This document shows, piece after piece, positions 23,753 to 35,965 of a DNA stretch of 64,000 nucleotides (positions are counted from its first letter, which is position 1; each line of letters begins with the position of its first letter). Under the pieces are notes generated by a model, which saw only the letters and a program-made list of their open reading frames with translations, did no database searches and had not been told where the DNA came from. Location of the stretch: positions 52,542,750-52,606,749 of the forward strand of contig CM049318.1 of assembly GCA_026874595.1 (NCBI GenBank), given 5' to 3'. This DNA is from Sipunculus nudus (Eukaryota; Annelida; Sipuncula; Golfingiida; Sipunculidae). The position numbers and the translations under genes are program-made.

Positions 23753-24628
23753 GTATCCGCCAAAACAGAGTTTTGCGGATACTATGTCTTCAGCCCATCA
23801 CCGCCGCCGCCGCCGCTGCGTAGGTGTCCGGAGAACTCCTCCGTAATCGCTGGGTGGAATTTTACGAAACCCGGGCTAATTTTCGGGTCACATGTGAACT
23901 GCTGCGCCCCGATTTTGTTTTGACCTCAGACCTTCCCCTCTCCAGTGTGTCCATCTGCGCGTCTTTTTTGACACATTAACCCACATATCTCGGGAACCGT
24001 TTGACCGATCCAGAAAATAAAATTGCACAAATGTAGCCCTGGATAGCTTTATAACATACATAAAAAAATGGTGGCGCCACCTGCAACCATTTTTGCACAG
24101 CGTCCATCTGTTCATCTGCCTTGGGATAAAATCACTTGGACTTATCCACCTGAAATTTTGCATGTGTATACATCCTGGGCAGCTTTCTTGATGTTATGAC
24201 CAGTGGCACCACCTACATTCACGTTTACGCTGCAGACATCCATGCTCATATCTCGGGAACCGTTTGACCGATTGAGCCAAAATTCAGCATGTGTATAGAT
24301 ATCACATAGCTCTTTATCAAACGCAAAACTGGTGGCGCCACCTGCAACCGTTTTTGCACAGCGTCCGTCTGTTTGTCTGCCATGGGATAAAATCACTGAT
24401 ATCTCGACAGTGGTTTGACTTTTTGCATTTGTTTACAACTTTGATAGCTTTCTGGATTTTGTGGTAGGTGGCACAACCTACATACACATTTTGGCTGCAG
24501 ACATCCATGCTAATAAGCAACACACCTCACTCTATTTCCCCTTGTTACTCAATCCATGCCTCACTTCACCCGTCCCACTCTGATTTCGGCGGATACACGT
24601 AGTCGCTTGTCGACTACCCGTATTCTAG
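23753..24628 (+). mobile_element. Helitron/Helentron-like non-autonomous element with internal tandem repeats
   Basis: A left inverted repeat at 23753-23771 (GTATCCGCCAAAACAGAGT) pairs with a right one at 24577-24596 (actctgatttcggcggatac). The left copy also folds on itself (TATCCGC-C-AAAAC / GTTTTGCGGATA, 23754-23781). The right copy is followed by a hairpin GTAGTCG-CTTGT-CGACTAC (24599-24617), seven bases, then CTAG (24625-24628) and T. Subterminal inverted repeats, internal tandem repeats and a 3' hairpin near CTRR are features of Helitron/Helentron-derived non-autonomous elements. No protein is encoded. The exact 5' end is unknown. Confidence 0.6.
23950..24530 (+). repeat. ~265-bp tandem repeat, about 2.2 copies, inside the Helitron-like element
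   Basis: tatctcgggaaccgtttgac occurs at about 23983 and 24251; gcgccacctgcaacc at about 24074 and 24335, followed each time by tttttgcacagcgtcc. gctgcagacatccatgct recurs at about 24229 and 24493. The minus-strand frames through it (23888-24523) are repeated translations of this unit, not a gene. Confidence 0.85.
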
Positions 24629-24744
24629 TTTGTGGGTAATTTTGGGAATATCCTTTCAATATCTTGCCTAGAGACCTCATGATTGTCCATACTGATGTCG
24701 AGGAAAGCGTGCTTAATCACTGGCATAATCTGTGAATATAACGA

Positions 24745-24975
24745 AGCCTGGGCAGTCGAGTGGTTGAACGCTTAGCTCTCCCCGCAAGCGACTAGGGTTC
24801 GATCCCCAGCCTTGCTATGAGAGTAGGTGTGGTAGCCCATCCGACATTGCTGGTTTTCTCCGGGTCCTCCGGTTTCCTTAAACCGTACAGATTACCAAAC
24901 GCCACCATCCGAGGCATGGAGAGTGCCTGGTTTTAGTTATTATAACAAGTTGTAAAATCCATTTTAAATAACTCA
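24745..24975 (+). mobile_element. tRNA-derived SINE
   Basis: The head ggcagtcgagtggttgaacg is a strong A box of the Ser/Leu tRNA type, and agggttcgatcccca is a B box in a paired T-arm. The acceptor ends do not pair. The body contains gttttctccgggtcctccgg and ends near the A/T-rich gtaaaatccattttaaataa. RNA polymerase III internal promoters are therefore present, though activity is unknown. Confidence 0.72.
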
Positions 24976-27900
24976 CATTTTAAGTTTTAACATAAAGAGG
25001 AAAGAGGGAGAGATCGGTAGGGTTGCTATTAAACAAGTGTTCATCTTAGCCGTTAGATTTTAAACATTTCCCAATCCAAATCAGCACTATAATGCACTAA
25101 ATCTTTTCAAGATACACAAAAGCCATCACCAGAAGTGTATGCGTGTCAGCGTGTCTTAACAACGATTACAGAAGCAGTTTTCACAATTCTAATACCTAAA
25201 GGAGCGTAAGGTATACAAAAAAAATCCCAACAACATTTGGTCTGCTTTAGAAAGTAAAAGCAATCCACAGCCCCTTTGGAGTAATTAGCCCTTGATACTT
25301 CGTCCAAACACAGACACTTGACACTGGGTTCTTGCTAATGCCTGGGCACTGTACCACCGTTATACCCCCGGGGTAGCACAGCGCTGGCAATAAACTAGTG
25401 CTTATCTTGTCGATCAGCACGCCTGCCTCGTGCGTTGGTGGTCTGGAGCACGCACCTGTTCTGGCGGAATAAAATCCGAGGTCTGTCCGAGGTAGTGGTT
25501 CAGTAAACACAATTATCTCCAGAAAGTCTTTGGATTTTCCAGACTTATGCGCTTAAGGGGATGAGGCTTTTATCCGCCATGACAGAGTTTATACACATTA
25601 AAACATCGCTAAACAGGCTGTTAGAGGCGTGATTACTAAAGAAAATAAATCATTTTAATGCCCGACTGAAGCGTTTCTTATAGTTTATACCGCCCTTAGC
25701 CCCAGAGAAGAATAAATTATTAGGATAAACTTAAAACTCACCTAAATTGCTTGCATAAATGAAGGAATATTCATATATTAATCTATCTATTTACCATTCA
25801 AGTAAAGTTGCGCGTGCAATTGTCTATTGAATCTCCCAAACATCAGTCTAAAGTAATATCGGATTAACTAAACCTTCGTTAAGATACAAGTGCTTTGGTA
25901 GCTGTATTGAGGGTTTTGCATGTTCATTGAGATCAGATAAACAAACAAAAAATAACGAGTTTCCAAATAGCAAGATCAAAACATTTCTTTTGTAAAGACC
26001 ATTAGTCCCGAGGGAAAGCATTGTTAAATCTGTATTAGGAATTACTTTTGATATGAAAGTTTCCGGTTCAAACCACATAAAGTCGTCCTCCCATCTGCCG
26101 ATTCTTTGCCGGCCGGAAAACCGGTATAGGATGACAAGATTATGAATGCTGCCGGGAGAGTTTCTTTTGATCCGGTAGGAAAAAAATGGCTAAAAATCGT
26201 TGACAGTGTCAACAAAACAAAAACAGAAGTGACCAAAATGGACGGAAATATATGGTGATGTTCACGCTAAAACGGTAAGTGGGCATGCACATACACTAGC
26301 ACGCCGACGAGACTTCAATGTTACAGGTATATTCTATATTCGAGCCGATGAAATAAAAATCGACCAGCAAAAAATATCGGTCTAAATGAGGCTGATTTTA
26401 GACCTATCAACAGAACCTAAAACAAGGACTTCTTGATTATTCTTAGTCTTGTGATTAAAATTTCCGGGGGCTTATTAAAAAGTGTTATTTTTATTAAATG
26501 ATATTTATATTTTATTTCCATCTTAATGCATAGGCCAATGTAGCCTAAATGCCTTCCGAACTAATTCTTACAAATGTTGTAGCGCAGGTGGTGTATAATT
26601 ATTTCCGCCCTTTCCTAATGCAAAGGCTGTGTAGCCTATAGACTTCCCGAACGTATCCTTAACACACTATGTATTGCATGTTTTTAGTGAGTAAAGCACC
26701 CTGTGTTTAAATACAAACTTAAAAAAAACTCCACCTCAATGTATGACCATTGATCATACGTTTGCACAAAGTCTAACGGCCATTTAAAAATGGAGTCGCA
26801 AATCCTAAATCTGGTAAACAAATTTTTTTGTGTTGTCTGTTGGCAGAATCGTAAGAGCTGTTTCCTTCGTATAAACGTACAATGGCTAAATCGATACGCC
26901 AAGTGTAGAATTACAAGGCACAATCTGCTATAGTTGCCGCGAGTTGCCTGTATGAATCATTTGACAAGGACTAATTACTCGTGTAATTACAAGGACTTAC
27001 ATCGGAACCCCTCGTTACAAAGCCCTCGTTAGAAATATCAATACCAACCCAATCAGCCGCGTGATTGAATAGCGAGCCCTATTGCCCTAACGGTTGTATA
27101 TTGGGATAAATAGGTTTCTGGCAAGTCTTTTCACGATCAGATGATATTATGGGGTTTAGGGTCAACTGTCTTACATCGTATACGTGCTTCTCCTAAACTC
27201 TTAATAAACACAAGTGATTTCATGTTTGCCAATAGCAATGTGTACACTTTTCAACTCATACTTATATATAGTTCTACAATATACCCTTTACACAAGGGTT
27301 ATACACTGAGCTGTATTCATTCTATATATACTTCAACATAAATGCTAAAGCACGATTTGCTGGGTTTTACTACCAGGGGATTGGCATCGGGCCACCCGTG
27401 TTTAGATCGAAAGATGAAAAGAAAGCATGGAGCGTATAATCACTGAAAAAGTGTGTAGATTCTAAATTTTACAATCAATATAATTTATGTAGTAGGTTAA
27501 CACGATACAATACACTATATATAGTATATAACTCAATGAGTCCTAATTGAGACTTAACATGCACAATCACTTTTAGTGTTCATTTGATTTATTTGCTTCA
27601 TATAATAGAAACATTTATAATGAATTATAATGAATCCAAACATGGTCCTCAGTTCGACAATTTCCCGTCAAACTCCCTAAAAAGCACAATGGTGGATTAT
27701 CGATGAAACTTACCACATGCGTTCCAATGCCTTAAAGAAAGGTAATGATTACTTGAATTTTACTAGCACAGTGCTTGTAAGATCTGTATTCCAGTAGGAT
27801 TATATAAATAACGTGTTACTCATACTGTCCAGTCACCTCGATCCTCATGCAATATACAGCGCCACACTTTTACTTGGAATGCATTTAAGACATGATATAA

Positions 27901-30900
27901 AAAAAATAACAAAGAATAAATCGTTACTTAAATTCAAGACCGGAAGAGAAAGGTGGAAAATGTTGAGTAATTATTCATAATATTCCCTGGTTCTATTGCT
28001 TTGCGTATTTTTAATTATAATGAAGTGTACCCGCTTTCATGATCTTGCCCATGGCCAAAGGGAAATCTAGATGTATGCAGTCTCCCAGCGATCGCAAGCG
28101 AAGAGTGTGCGGCCTTGGGGATAAGGTCAAGGTAAAGAAATTCTAGGTGCAATTCTGTGACCTAAGACTCATATTGTGCCCAAATTTCAGCTAATAAAAA
28201 TCAGCAATATTTGAGATCTAGCTCAACAAGAAAATGGCATGCAGAATAAATTCATTGACCCATATAAGCGTCCCTCCATGCAGGGCGAGAATACGTAGCT
28301 ACAGATAATAACCATTGAGATTAATGAGTACCATATACTCTTTAGCGTTCTTAAGGTACTTCTTATATATATATATACGTACTCTTGTAAATGAGGAGAC
28401 TTGGCAATTTGGGATAAAGGTCTGTTAGAACATCTGGAAGTTTTCATGCTGTTAATAAAATTGTTCACTTGAGATCTGTTAAGATATTTCTATAATATAA
28501 ATATGAAAGATTATGTATGTTGCCTCTGGGTGAAAAGTGAGGCAGCAGTGATTGATATTGGTGCTGGAGGACATCTGAACGCTTTCACTCATACGCCAGG
28601 TTCAATTTATCTCAAGTTTTGCGACGTACAAAACTTTGGATAGATAAATATTATTGGCTTGCGTACGTAAATGACCTCGGAGAAAAGTGTATTGGTAACT
28701 TAATCTTATGGCACTCATGACCAGCCCAGCTGAACGCTATTACATAAGAGGGGTCACTTTAAACGTAGTGATATTTTAAAGGAACACTTATGTCACATAA
28801 GCAGTCACGGCTAGAGATATATCAAGATATAAGTTATCAAGAAAACCTCAACATATGCTCGACGTAAAGTGTACTCCTGAATTCGCCTGAGGTACCTCCG
28901 ACATATGATTGCCCTTTGCATCAACACTCGCGTTTTGCCCAAGGTTGAAAGGCATAAGAGTTGTTAAGTATAATGGTACCTTCTACCACTAGAAAGTTTT
29001 GCTTTAATATATAAGTATTATTTTAACGTTCTCTCGAGATACGTGAAATACCATAATGTGCTCTTATCACTTTTAATGCCCAGGAAAAGGTTTCATAGGA
29101 TCATATAATTGGGACAATATGCTAGCATTATCTTCTCATAATCAGTTAAGATTCATATAAGACCCTTCCATAAAGTAACTTACGTTGATGTTAGTTTCCA
29201 GGGTCCATTGTTAATAGAGTGACACTTGCCCTTAGGACCATTTGAGCCCAAATCAGTGGAAAACAATAAGTCTACAGAATGTATTATAAATTTCCATTCT
29301 CCCAATATAAAGGTACATTTTAAATAATCCTTGGACGAAATAACGATAAATTATGTAAAAATTACTGATTGTATAGGTTTAAATGCATGCGCCACGTTTG
29401 CGGCTAAATGCCGAATTCATCATAACTCAAATGTAAAAACACAATAATTGATTTATGAAAATAAAGGCATTTGAGTTTGTTATTTTAAAATGATAATCCA
29501 ATTATTTCCATTTAAACCTTAAAATACTGACTTTACATAAACCTTCATAATAAACCTGGTGTTTCATTATAAAAATAATTCCATAAATCATCTTTATGTC
29601 ATAAAAATATTGCAAATGAGACACTTAAGGTCTCTCAGAGTAATAGCATCTCAACAAAGTGACAGGAAAAACAGTGTAAAACTGGGAAAATAGGATGAAT
29701 CCAAAAAATGCCATAATATCATTTGTAAATCCTACAAGAGTCAACACTTTCCCGCGAATTGATCTGCAAACCTTGGTCGATAAAATAAATTATTATATTA
29801 AACAATTCTTAAGGTATAATCCTTGTAATTGTTAATATAACCCAGATCTGCTTACCGGCTATTTTATCCTTAACGACAGATCTAGTTAACCCTCAGTATA
29901 TACTAGATTTCACCATACCCTATATGCCTGAAACTTTACAGACTCATAGGAACTTATTCTATCGAAACTAATGGATATAGCCCTTGCAGTAAATTGTCTG
30001 CATTGTGAATGTACTCCTTTTGGGACTCCCCCTGGGGCAAAACATCGAGAGCTCCATGGTCAATTCGTTCGTCTTTGTCTCAGTTTTGAGGTCAACCAGA
30101 TTTCCAAGATAAAACGGTAGGTCTGTTTGGAGATATCTTATCCTGTTACCTTGCCTGTGTAAAATTGTTTCAGGTAGGTACTTTGAAATCTTATCCAGAA
30201 TGACATGTGACTGACAAGTATAATTTTGTTCAATGCGCAATAGCAGAAGAGGTATATGAACAACATATTAAAACGGAACAGGGGTTTCGTAGACAAAGCT
30301 AGACAACATATAAGAGACCTGTCTGCTGTTTCTCGTTTTTGTGTCTTATTCAGGACATATTTACTGTATAGAGACCATTTATTCGTAACGCATACCCGTA
30401 TCGTTTTAGCATGTGTCATCACACCTTGTAACCAGTTAAAAGATTACCGAACAGTTTGGATCAGTTCACCACACAACATGCAGTTATATGTTTGTTTGAC
30501 TCGAAGGGTCTCTCCAGTGTTCTCTTGCTTGTTTAAAGAACGGTTAGGAAAAGCTGTTCCTGCAGTTTCGTTTTCAAGTGTGTTTCGGCTTTAAAAGCTG
30601 CTTTAAGCAAGTGAAAAATATGCAAAAAACAGGTTAATAAAATCAAGAGAAATAAAACCAGTCCAATCAGCACGATCAAATATCAATTAGTGAAGGTGGC
30701 AAAGTCTGTAAAAATCAGGATCGCCTAATCTTTGAATTCATGGAGGAATTCGTCTAATTACGGTTTCTATTGAAACGAAAATGATATTTCCAGCCAGGGT
30801 TACCAAGCTACATGTGGTGATTGAGTTGTGGTCAACACAGATGGTTTTAATATTTTTCCAGCTGAGGATGAATGTGAGCCATGTATTGATAACATAAATG

Positions 30901-32079
30901 GTTCGATATATTAATTATGCTTCTCTTAATCTCGCTTGTTTAGCCTCATAGTTTATCGCCAGAGGACTTAACACATGGGAGACCAAATCCCAATATGCGG
31001 CAAAAAAAAGCCCGCCTCCTTTCATCAGGGCTTTCAATCCGCTAATGACACTGGCGATGGTTTATCAAACCTGATAATAGGGACGATGAAATTGATAAAT
31101 TGGTCTCAAACAGGGATAACAAGAAAATGTTTCAAATGTTTAAACCATGTACGTATTGCATTTCTTTTCATAAATCTCTTCCCTTTTTCGTGAAACGCCA
31201 GGCAAATGGATAATAATTATTGCCTCGCGAATCTTAAAAAGGACAGGCAACCAATATTTGATAAATGGATAGTTCTCTAGCGTTGATGAAAAGGAAGGCT
31301 TTACAGTGATTATACCATGTTTGCAGTTTCTTATATTTCCAATACATTTTCCTGTAACAAACGTTAACAGGCAACGGTAGACATTTTAAGCAAAAATGGT
31401 AAAAGATTTTATAAATATATCAGTTCCTCGGCATACTTTTTTTATTACATATGTTTTTTTTTTCTGTCGTGCAAAGGATTTATAGTTAGAACATTTCTAA
31501 CCGATACCTACTACGATGGGTCATCATGTCAATTTTGTCTAGGTTGTTTGGCATATGTATTAAAGTCAGCTATTCAGCTGCCTAATTGGTAGAGTTTATT
31601 TTAATTCTGACTAACCCGGGTAATGGGTATGCCTTAATGAACACTAGGTTATTCCTGTTTAAATAGTTTCTCAAGAAGGTACGGCCCTATGATAGACGTG
31701 TGAGTTTGTTTATGTACACGTTTTTGTTAATACGGTACACGTGCAAACGTGAACACATAACTGATATCGAAATGGGCGTGTAGTACATGCAATGGTACAT
31801 GGTGCATGCGAAAGGTATTTGCAACAAGGTTATGTAGTGAGGGAGCATACTTTTGCAATGTAACATTTATATTTTTTTTTTCTTTTTCTATGTTTCAAAA
31901 CTTATTGTGTATTTTTACAACCAAATGGCATTGAGGAGGATGCTCGTATTATACACCTTTTTACGGAAGAGAAATTGCCAGTAGATGCATTTTGTACAAT
32001 TCAGTCGCATGCCTGCATTCGTCTTGACGAAAGAAATAAATTGATAAATCTTACATGTGACCTTTGATTTTCGCATTGC
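24976..32079. other. Long non-coding stretch, nothing recognised
   Basis: All frames are short and without known motifs, including overlapping frames at 30138-30594 on both strands. No splice-flanked exon of a known family was recognised. Small A/T runs only. Confidence 0.5.
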
Positions 32080-32174
32080 CTCAAGATATTTGTATCCAAG
32101 TGCAAAGGGCCTTGAGTGCAACTTCTACTGAACTATTAATGTTGTCTACCTCACATCTCTCTCTCTCTCTCTCG

Positions 32175-32244
<70 letters not shown>

Positions 32245-32445
32245 GAATATATACAACATTAAGTAATTTAACTATATTTTGAACAAATGTTGCTCATAAA
32301 AAAAATCATTTGAATTTATATACAAAATAACATATCATATACTTCCAACCGAAAAAATGGTTATGGACAGATATTTGTATCCCAGTGCAAAGGGCCTTGA
32401 GTGCAACTTCTAATGAACTATTAATGTTTGTTTACCTCGCATCTC

Positions 32446-32504
<59 letters not shown>

Positions 32505-32589
32505 GTATATTTATATATATATATAATTTGAATATATACAACATTTAGTATCGTTAACTATATTTTGAACAAATGTTGTTACACATCTC

Positions 32590-32657
<68 letters not shown>

Positions 32658-32960
32658 GAATATATACAAAATTTAGTATCGTTAAATATATTTTGAACAA
32701 ATGTGCTCATTTAAAAAAAACTTTGAATTTATATGAAACATAACATCATATACTTCATAACATCATATACAACTGAAAAAAAACAGTTATGGACAGATAT
32801 TTGTATCCTAGTGCAAAGGGCCTTTCGTGCAACTTCTAATGAACTATAAATGTCTGTCTACCTCACATCTCTGTCTCTTGTTCTCTCTGTCTCTTGTTCT
32901 CTCTGTCTCCCCTCTGTCTGTCTCCCTGTCTCTGTCTGTCTGTCTGTCTGTCTGTATGTT

Positions 32961-33055
<95 letters not shown>
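32080..33055. repeat. Three tandem ~300-420 bp units with internal CT/AT microsatellites (third unit interrupted)
   Basis: Units start near 32086, 32370 and 32797, each with agatatttgtatcc followed by agtgcaaagggcct and a gcaacttctaatgaac-like stretch. Each then has a CT and/or AT microsatellite and a right part with gaatatatacaac and tatattttgaacaaatgt. The right part of the third unit is found after the retrotransposon, at 39594-39750 (gaatatatacaacg..., tatattttgaacgaatgt, catatcatatacttccaac). The retrotransposon therefore split the third unit inside its (AT)n. The second unit carries an extra internal copy of the right part (32593-32712). Confidence 0.85.
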
Positions 33056-33059
<4 letters not shown>

Positions 33060-33811
33060 ACAGGTGCTTTTTTGTGTGACACGGGCGTAACTCGTGTTGT
33101 TGTTACATTTTATGTTTAATCCGTACTGGTTGAACTCTCGTTGACATGTGAGCCTTCAGTTTATATGCCTGGTCGTGGATCACGTGATGAGCCTGGTGTG
33201 TGGAGATACACAGCGCTGTTCTTTCTAGAGAATTCCTGAAACGCGTGTTTACTGTTAAGTAGGGTCCTCATAGACTGTTCGAGAAGTGGAAAATTCCCGG
33301 CTTGGGGTGTGAAGGTATATAAAGGGGATGTTTTTTAGAACCAGCAGAGCAGATACCAGCGGTTGTAGAGGTGTGTGTCAGATTCTAAGACCTTATCCGA
33401 CGAATGCGGCAACTATACATTTTCAAGGACTTTCTTCTGGATTTTATACATTTGTACTTCAGTTTACTTTTCACTGGACTGTCATTCTCCGAGAGTTTAC
33501 ATTCAAAGGAATTACCGTTGTGATGGTGTTGGTATCGAGGTACTGTACCATTATCTTTCTGTGTGATTGTATTGACTTGTTGCTATAACGCTGTTTTACT
33601 GTATAATTGTATTGATTTAGTGTATTATATTGTTAAGGTTGTTTTAAGAATAAATTATAGTTATTTGTTAACAAAAAAACCATTGACTTCTTTATTCATT
33701 CCCCTAGACATTTCACGCTGCCTAGTGTTACAGAATCTGATTTTTTTATCTGCATTACAAAATTTGTGTTCATCACGCATACGTGATCTGTTTATATTAG
33801 GTTCCGTAACA
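33056..33811 (+). repeat. 5' LTR of the Gmr1-like element
   Basis: This 756-bp LTR starts TGTTACAGGTGC and ends TTCCGTAACA. A TATA box (TATATAAA, 33316-33323) marks the likely U3/R promoter, and an AATAAA at 33649-33654 is the likely poly(A) signal. Up to about 33499 it aligns with the 3' LTR with scattered substitutions and small indels. The roughly 300 bp at 33500-33805 have no counterpart in the 3' LTR. Open frames inside it (for example 33328-33588) are not considered genes. Confidence 0.9.
33316..33323 (+). promoter_or_regulatory. TATA box in the 5' LTR
   Basis: TATATAAA follows gaaggta in the U3 region and is conserved at 39356-39363 in the 3' LTR. It is the likely core promoter for the element's genomic RNA, with transcription expected about 25-30 bp downstream. 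Confidence 0.6.
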
Positions 33812-33817
33812 TAAAAT

Positions 33818-33835
33818 CGGGAGCTCGTCCGGGAT
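33818..33835 (+). other. Primer binding site, tRNA-Pro type
   Basis: CGGGAGCTCGTCCGGGAT lies six bases after the end of the 5' LTR. It matches the tRNA-Pro primer site used by many retroelements (TGGGGGCTCGTCCGGGAT) at 16 of 18 positions, including the whole distal block GCTCGTCCGGGAT. The position, directly after the LTR, supports the assignment. Confidence 0.8.
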
Positions 33836-33975
33836 GCTTAATAGTTTTCAAATTTATTAGGCCTTGACCTGGACATTGTTTTATCATACATTGTTTACAA
33901 TATTACATATTGTTTAGAGTACATTGTTTACAGGATTTATCTCAGTGGTTTTTGTTATTGTTTTAACATCTTAAC

Positions 33976-35072
33976 ATGGCAGATTTCAAACCTGAGACAT
34001 TTGTTGACGATCCGGACCCTGATCAGCTTGAACAGTTGTCAAAGGACCAGTTGTTGCGTTTGGGACAACACTTGGGGCTAAGTGAGAAAAAAAGCTTTGA
34101 GAAAGCCTTATATCATTGCTAAAATCATGCAAGATCTTATTAGCAAAGGTTTAATTGAAGAGACTAGAGTTGAAACATCAAAAATGATAGCCTTGCTATG
34201 CAATTAGAATTTAAAAAGTTGGAAATGCAACATGAGCTAGCATTAAAACAGTTAGAATTAGAAAAAGAAAAACAGAGAGAAGAAAGAGAAAGACTAGAAA
34301 AAAACAGGGAAATTGAGTTAAAACGACTGGAGTTAGAAAAACTTAAAGTAGAACGTAGTCTAAGTGCTGCCCAAACTCACAGTTTTGATGTTACTAAACA
34401 CATTACACTTTTCCACCTTTTCAAGAAAAAGAGGTTGATAAATATTTCTTACACTTTGAGAAGGTAGCTGAAAATTTAAAATGGCCTAAGGAAAATTGGA
34501 CTATGCTGTTACGAAGTGTATTGACTGGCAAGGCCAGAGAAATTTATACAGAGCTTTCAGTAGAAGCTGCTGCTGACTATGACCTGGTAAAACGGTTAAT
34601 CATTAAAGGTTATGAGTTAGTTCCAGAGGCTTACCGCCAGAAATTAAGAAATTTGGAAAAGCGCAAAGAACAGACCTACGTAGAATTTGCTAGGACAAAA
34701 GAGCAGTTGTTTGATCGCTGGTGTAGTTATAAAAATGTCATGAAAGATTATGACAATTTGCGCCAGTTGATTTTGCTTGAAGAATTTAAGCGCTGCATTA
34801 ACGCAGATGTTAAAACTTTTCTCGATGAGAAAAGTCCTGAAACACTTGACATTGCTGCTCAATTAGCTGATGATTATTCATTGATACACAAAATGTCCTT
34901 TCCTAACAAATCAAACCAGTCATTCACAAATAAGAATGTAAAACAGTATGGTCAAAAGAAGTTTACAACGCAATCACCCAGTACTAGTAGTCCTGATAGT
35001 TCAACAAAGCCCATAGCTACACCTCAGTCCACGTCCACTGTGTCCAAGTCCAACAAAGACCAGTCATTTTAA
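33976..35072 (+). pseudogene. gag of the Gmr1-like element, SCAN-like capsid region, frameshifted
   Basis: Gag-derived structural polyprotein of the element. A start ATG at 33976 opens MADFKPETFVDDPDPDQLEQ. The frame is lost at an A-run near 34087, restored in another frame, then shifts again near 34195 and near 34405. The middle (34198-34380) is a strongly charged Glu/Lys/Arg/Leu coiled coil. From 34503 to 35072 there is an uninterrupted 189-codon frame holding the capsid C-terminal part, with key segments AREIYTELSVE, PEAYRQKLRNLEK, TKEQLFDRWC and LILLEEFKRCIN. This is the region from which the vertebrate SCAN domain is thought to derive in Gmr1-like elements. A Ser/Thr/Pro-rich tail precedes a TAA at 35070, in frame with the zinc knuckle downstream. 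The call rests on motif memory and gene context. Confidence 0.85.
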
Positions 35073-35140
35073 AAGAAAATCTGTAATTACTGCAAGAAGG
35101 AAGGTCATCATATATATTTGAATGCTGGAAACTTGCGAAT
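35073..35140 (+). pseudogene. gag nucleocapsid zinc knuckle (CCHC), broken
   Basis: Directly after the TAA that interrupts gag, the same frame continues with CNYCKKEGHHIY; a frame change of two bases then gives ECW. Together these make a C-x2-C-x4-H-x4-C knuckle typical of nucleocapsid proteins that bind the element's RNA. Both the stop and the frameshift are disabling lesions. Confidence 0.7.
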
Positions 35141-35336
35141 AGACCAAATAGCAAACCTACCTTCTGGTTTTGTTTCAAAATCTATGCATAGCATATTACA
35201 AGAACCAGGCTCTTTACATGTAAATAGGGGTACAACTCCTTTGTTGACTCAAATAAAGTGTTTGATGCTACGGAGGCCCAAGTGCCGTCTAAATCCAAAG
35301 AAGAATCCGTAGATTGCGGGATAAAAAATCTCAGTT

Positions 35337-35460
35337 GATTCCTGCGAGGAATTAAATAAGGCTAGGTCCTTTCAAGACTCCTGCGAGGAGTATTCTCTGG
35401 ATAAGGCTAAGTCCTTTAATGACTCTTGCGAGAGTATTTCAAATGAGGTCCTCTTATGAC
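35337..35460 (+). repeat. Short in-frame tandem repeat between gag and protease
   Basis: Three degenerate copies start at 35337 (39 bp), 35376 (45 bp) and 35421, each opening with the codons for Asp-Ser-Cys-Glu. The first two end in lysine/alanine-rich KAxSF stretches. Lengths are multiples of three and the frame stays open to a TGA at about 35458, so this was probably a repeated, acidic linker in the polyprotein. No function is recognised. Confidence 0.65.
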
Positions 35461-35557
35461 AAACAAAAGTTTGTTTCTGCTGAGGAAAATTCTCTGTTGA
35501 CTCCATGAGGAGTTTGGTAAGGATGTACATTCCTGAGATGACTCTGAAACAGAGTTT

Positions 35558-35965
35558 ATGACTGACACCTTCAATGTCAATTCTTTGTTTGATGAGGTTG
35601 AGGTAGTAGATTCCTCTCTTGACTCTGAAATGGAGTTATTTAAGCCATTCATATTTGGTGGTTTTGTATCACTTTCCAGTGATTTTTCAGATTCTACCCC
35701 TATTAGAATTTTGAGGGACACTGGTTCAGGCCAGGCTCTCATGTTAGCAAACACTTTGCCATTTTCTAATAGGTCCTTTACTGGTGCACATGCACTTGTT
35801 AATGATGTGTTTTCAGACTGGCACACTTCAGTTCCGCTTCACGGTATCCATTTAAAGTCAGATTTGATTTCTGGAAATATTACTGTGGGCATAAGAACTA
35901 CTTAACCCTTTTAAGGGAATTCACTTGCTACTAGGCAATGAGGTTGCAGGTGATAAAGTACAGCC
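35558..35965 (+). pseudogene. Retropepsin-like aspartic protease of the Gmr1-like element
   Basis: The protease processes the polyprotein. The frame 35558-35905 contains the active-site motif ILRDTGSGQALML (Asp-Thr-Gly), preceded by a GGFVSLSSDF strand and followed by SVPLHGIHLKSDL and GNITVGI. The fold continues in another frame after about 35890 with GIHLLLGNEVAGDKV, the C-terminal LLGN/D motif characteristic of Gypsy proteases. A stop (TAA at about 35903) and a frameshift separate it from the integrase frame. The catalytic triad itself is intact. Confidence 0.82.

Noticed and set aside
23888-24523. Three minus-strand frames sharing CKNGCRWRH-like words, as a repeated protein
   Set aside because: They translate the ~265-bp tandem DNA repeat in shifting frames and start at arbitrary ATGs.
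35416-35826. 136-codon minus-strand frame in the retrotransposon
   Set aside because: It is antisense to the gag-protease linker and the DTG protease frame.
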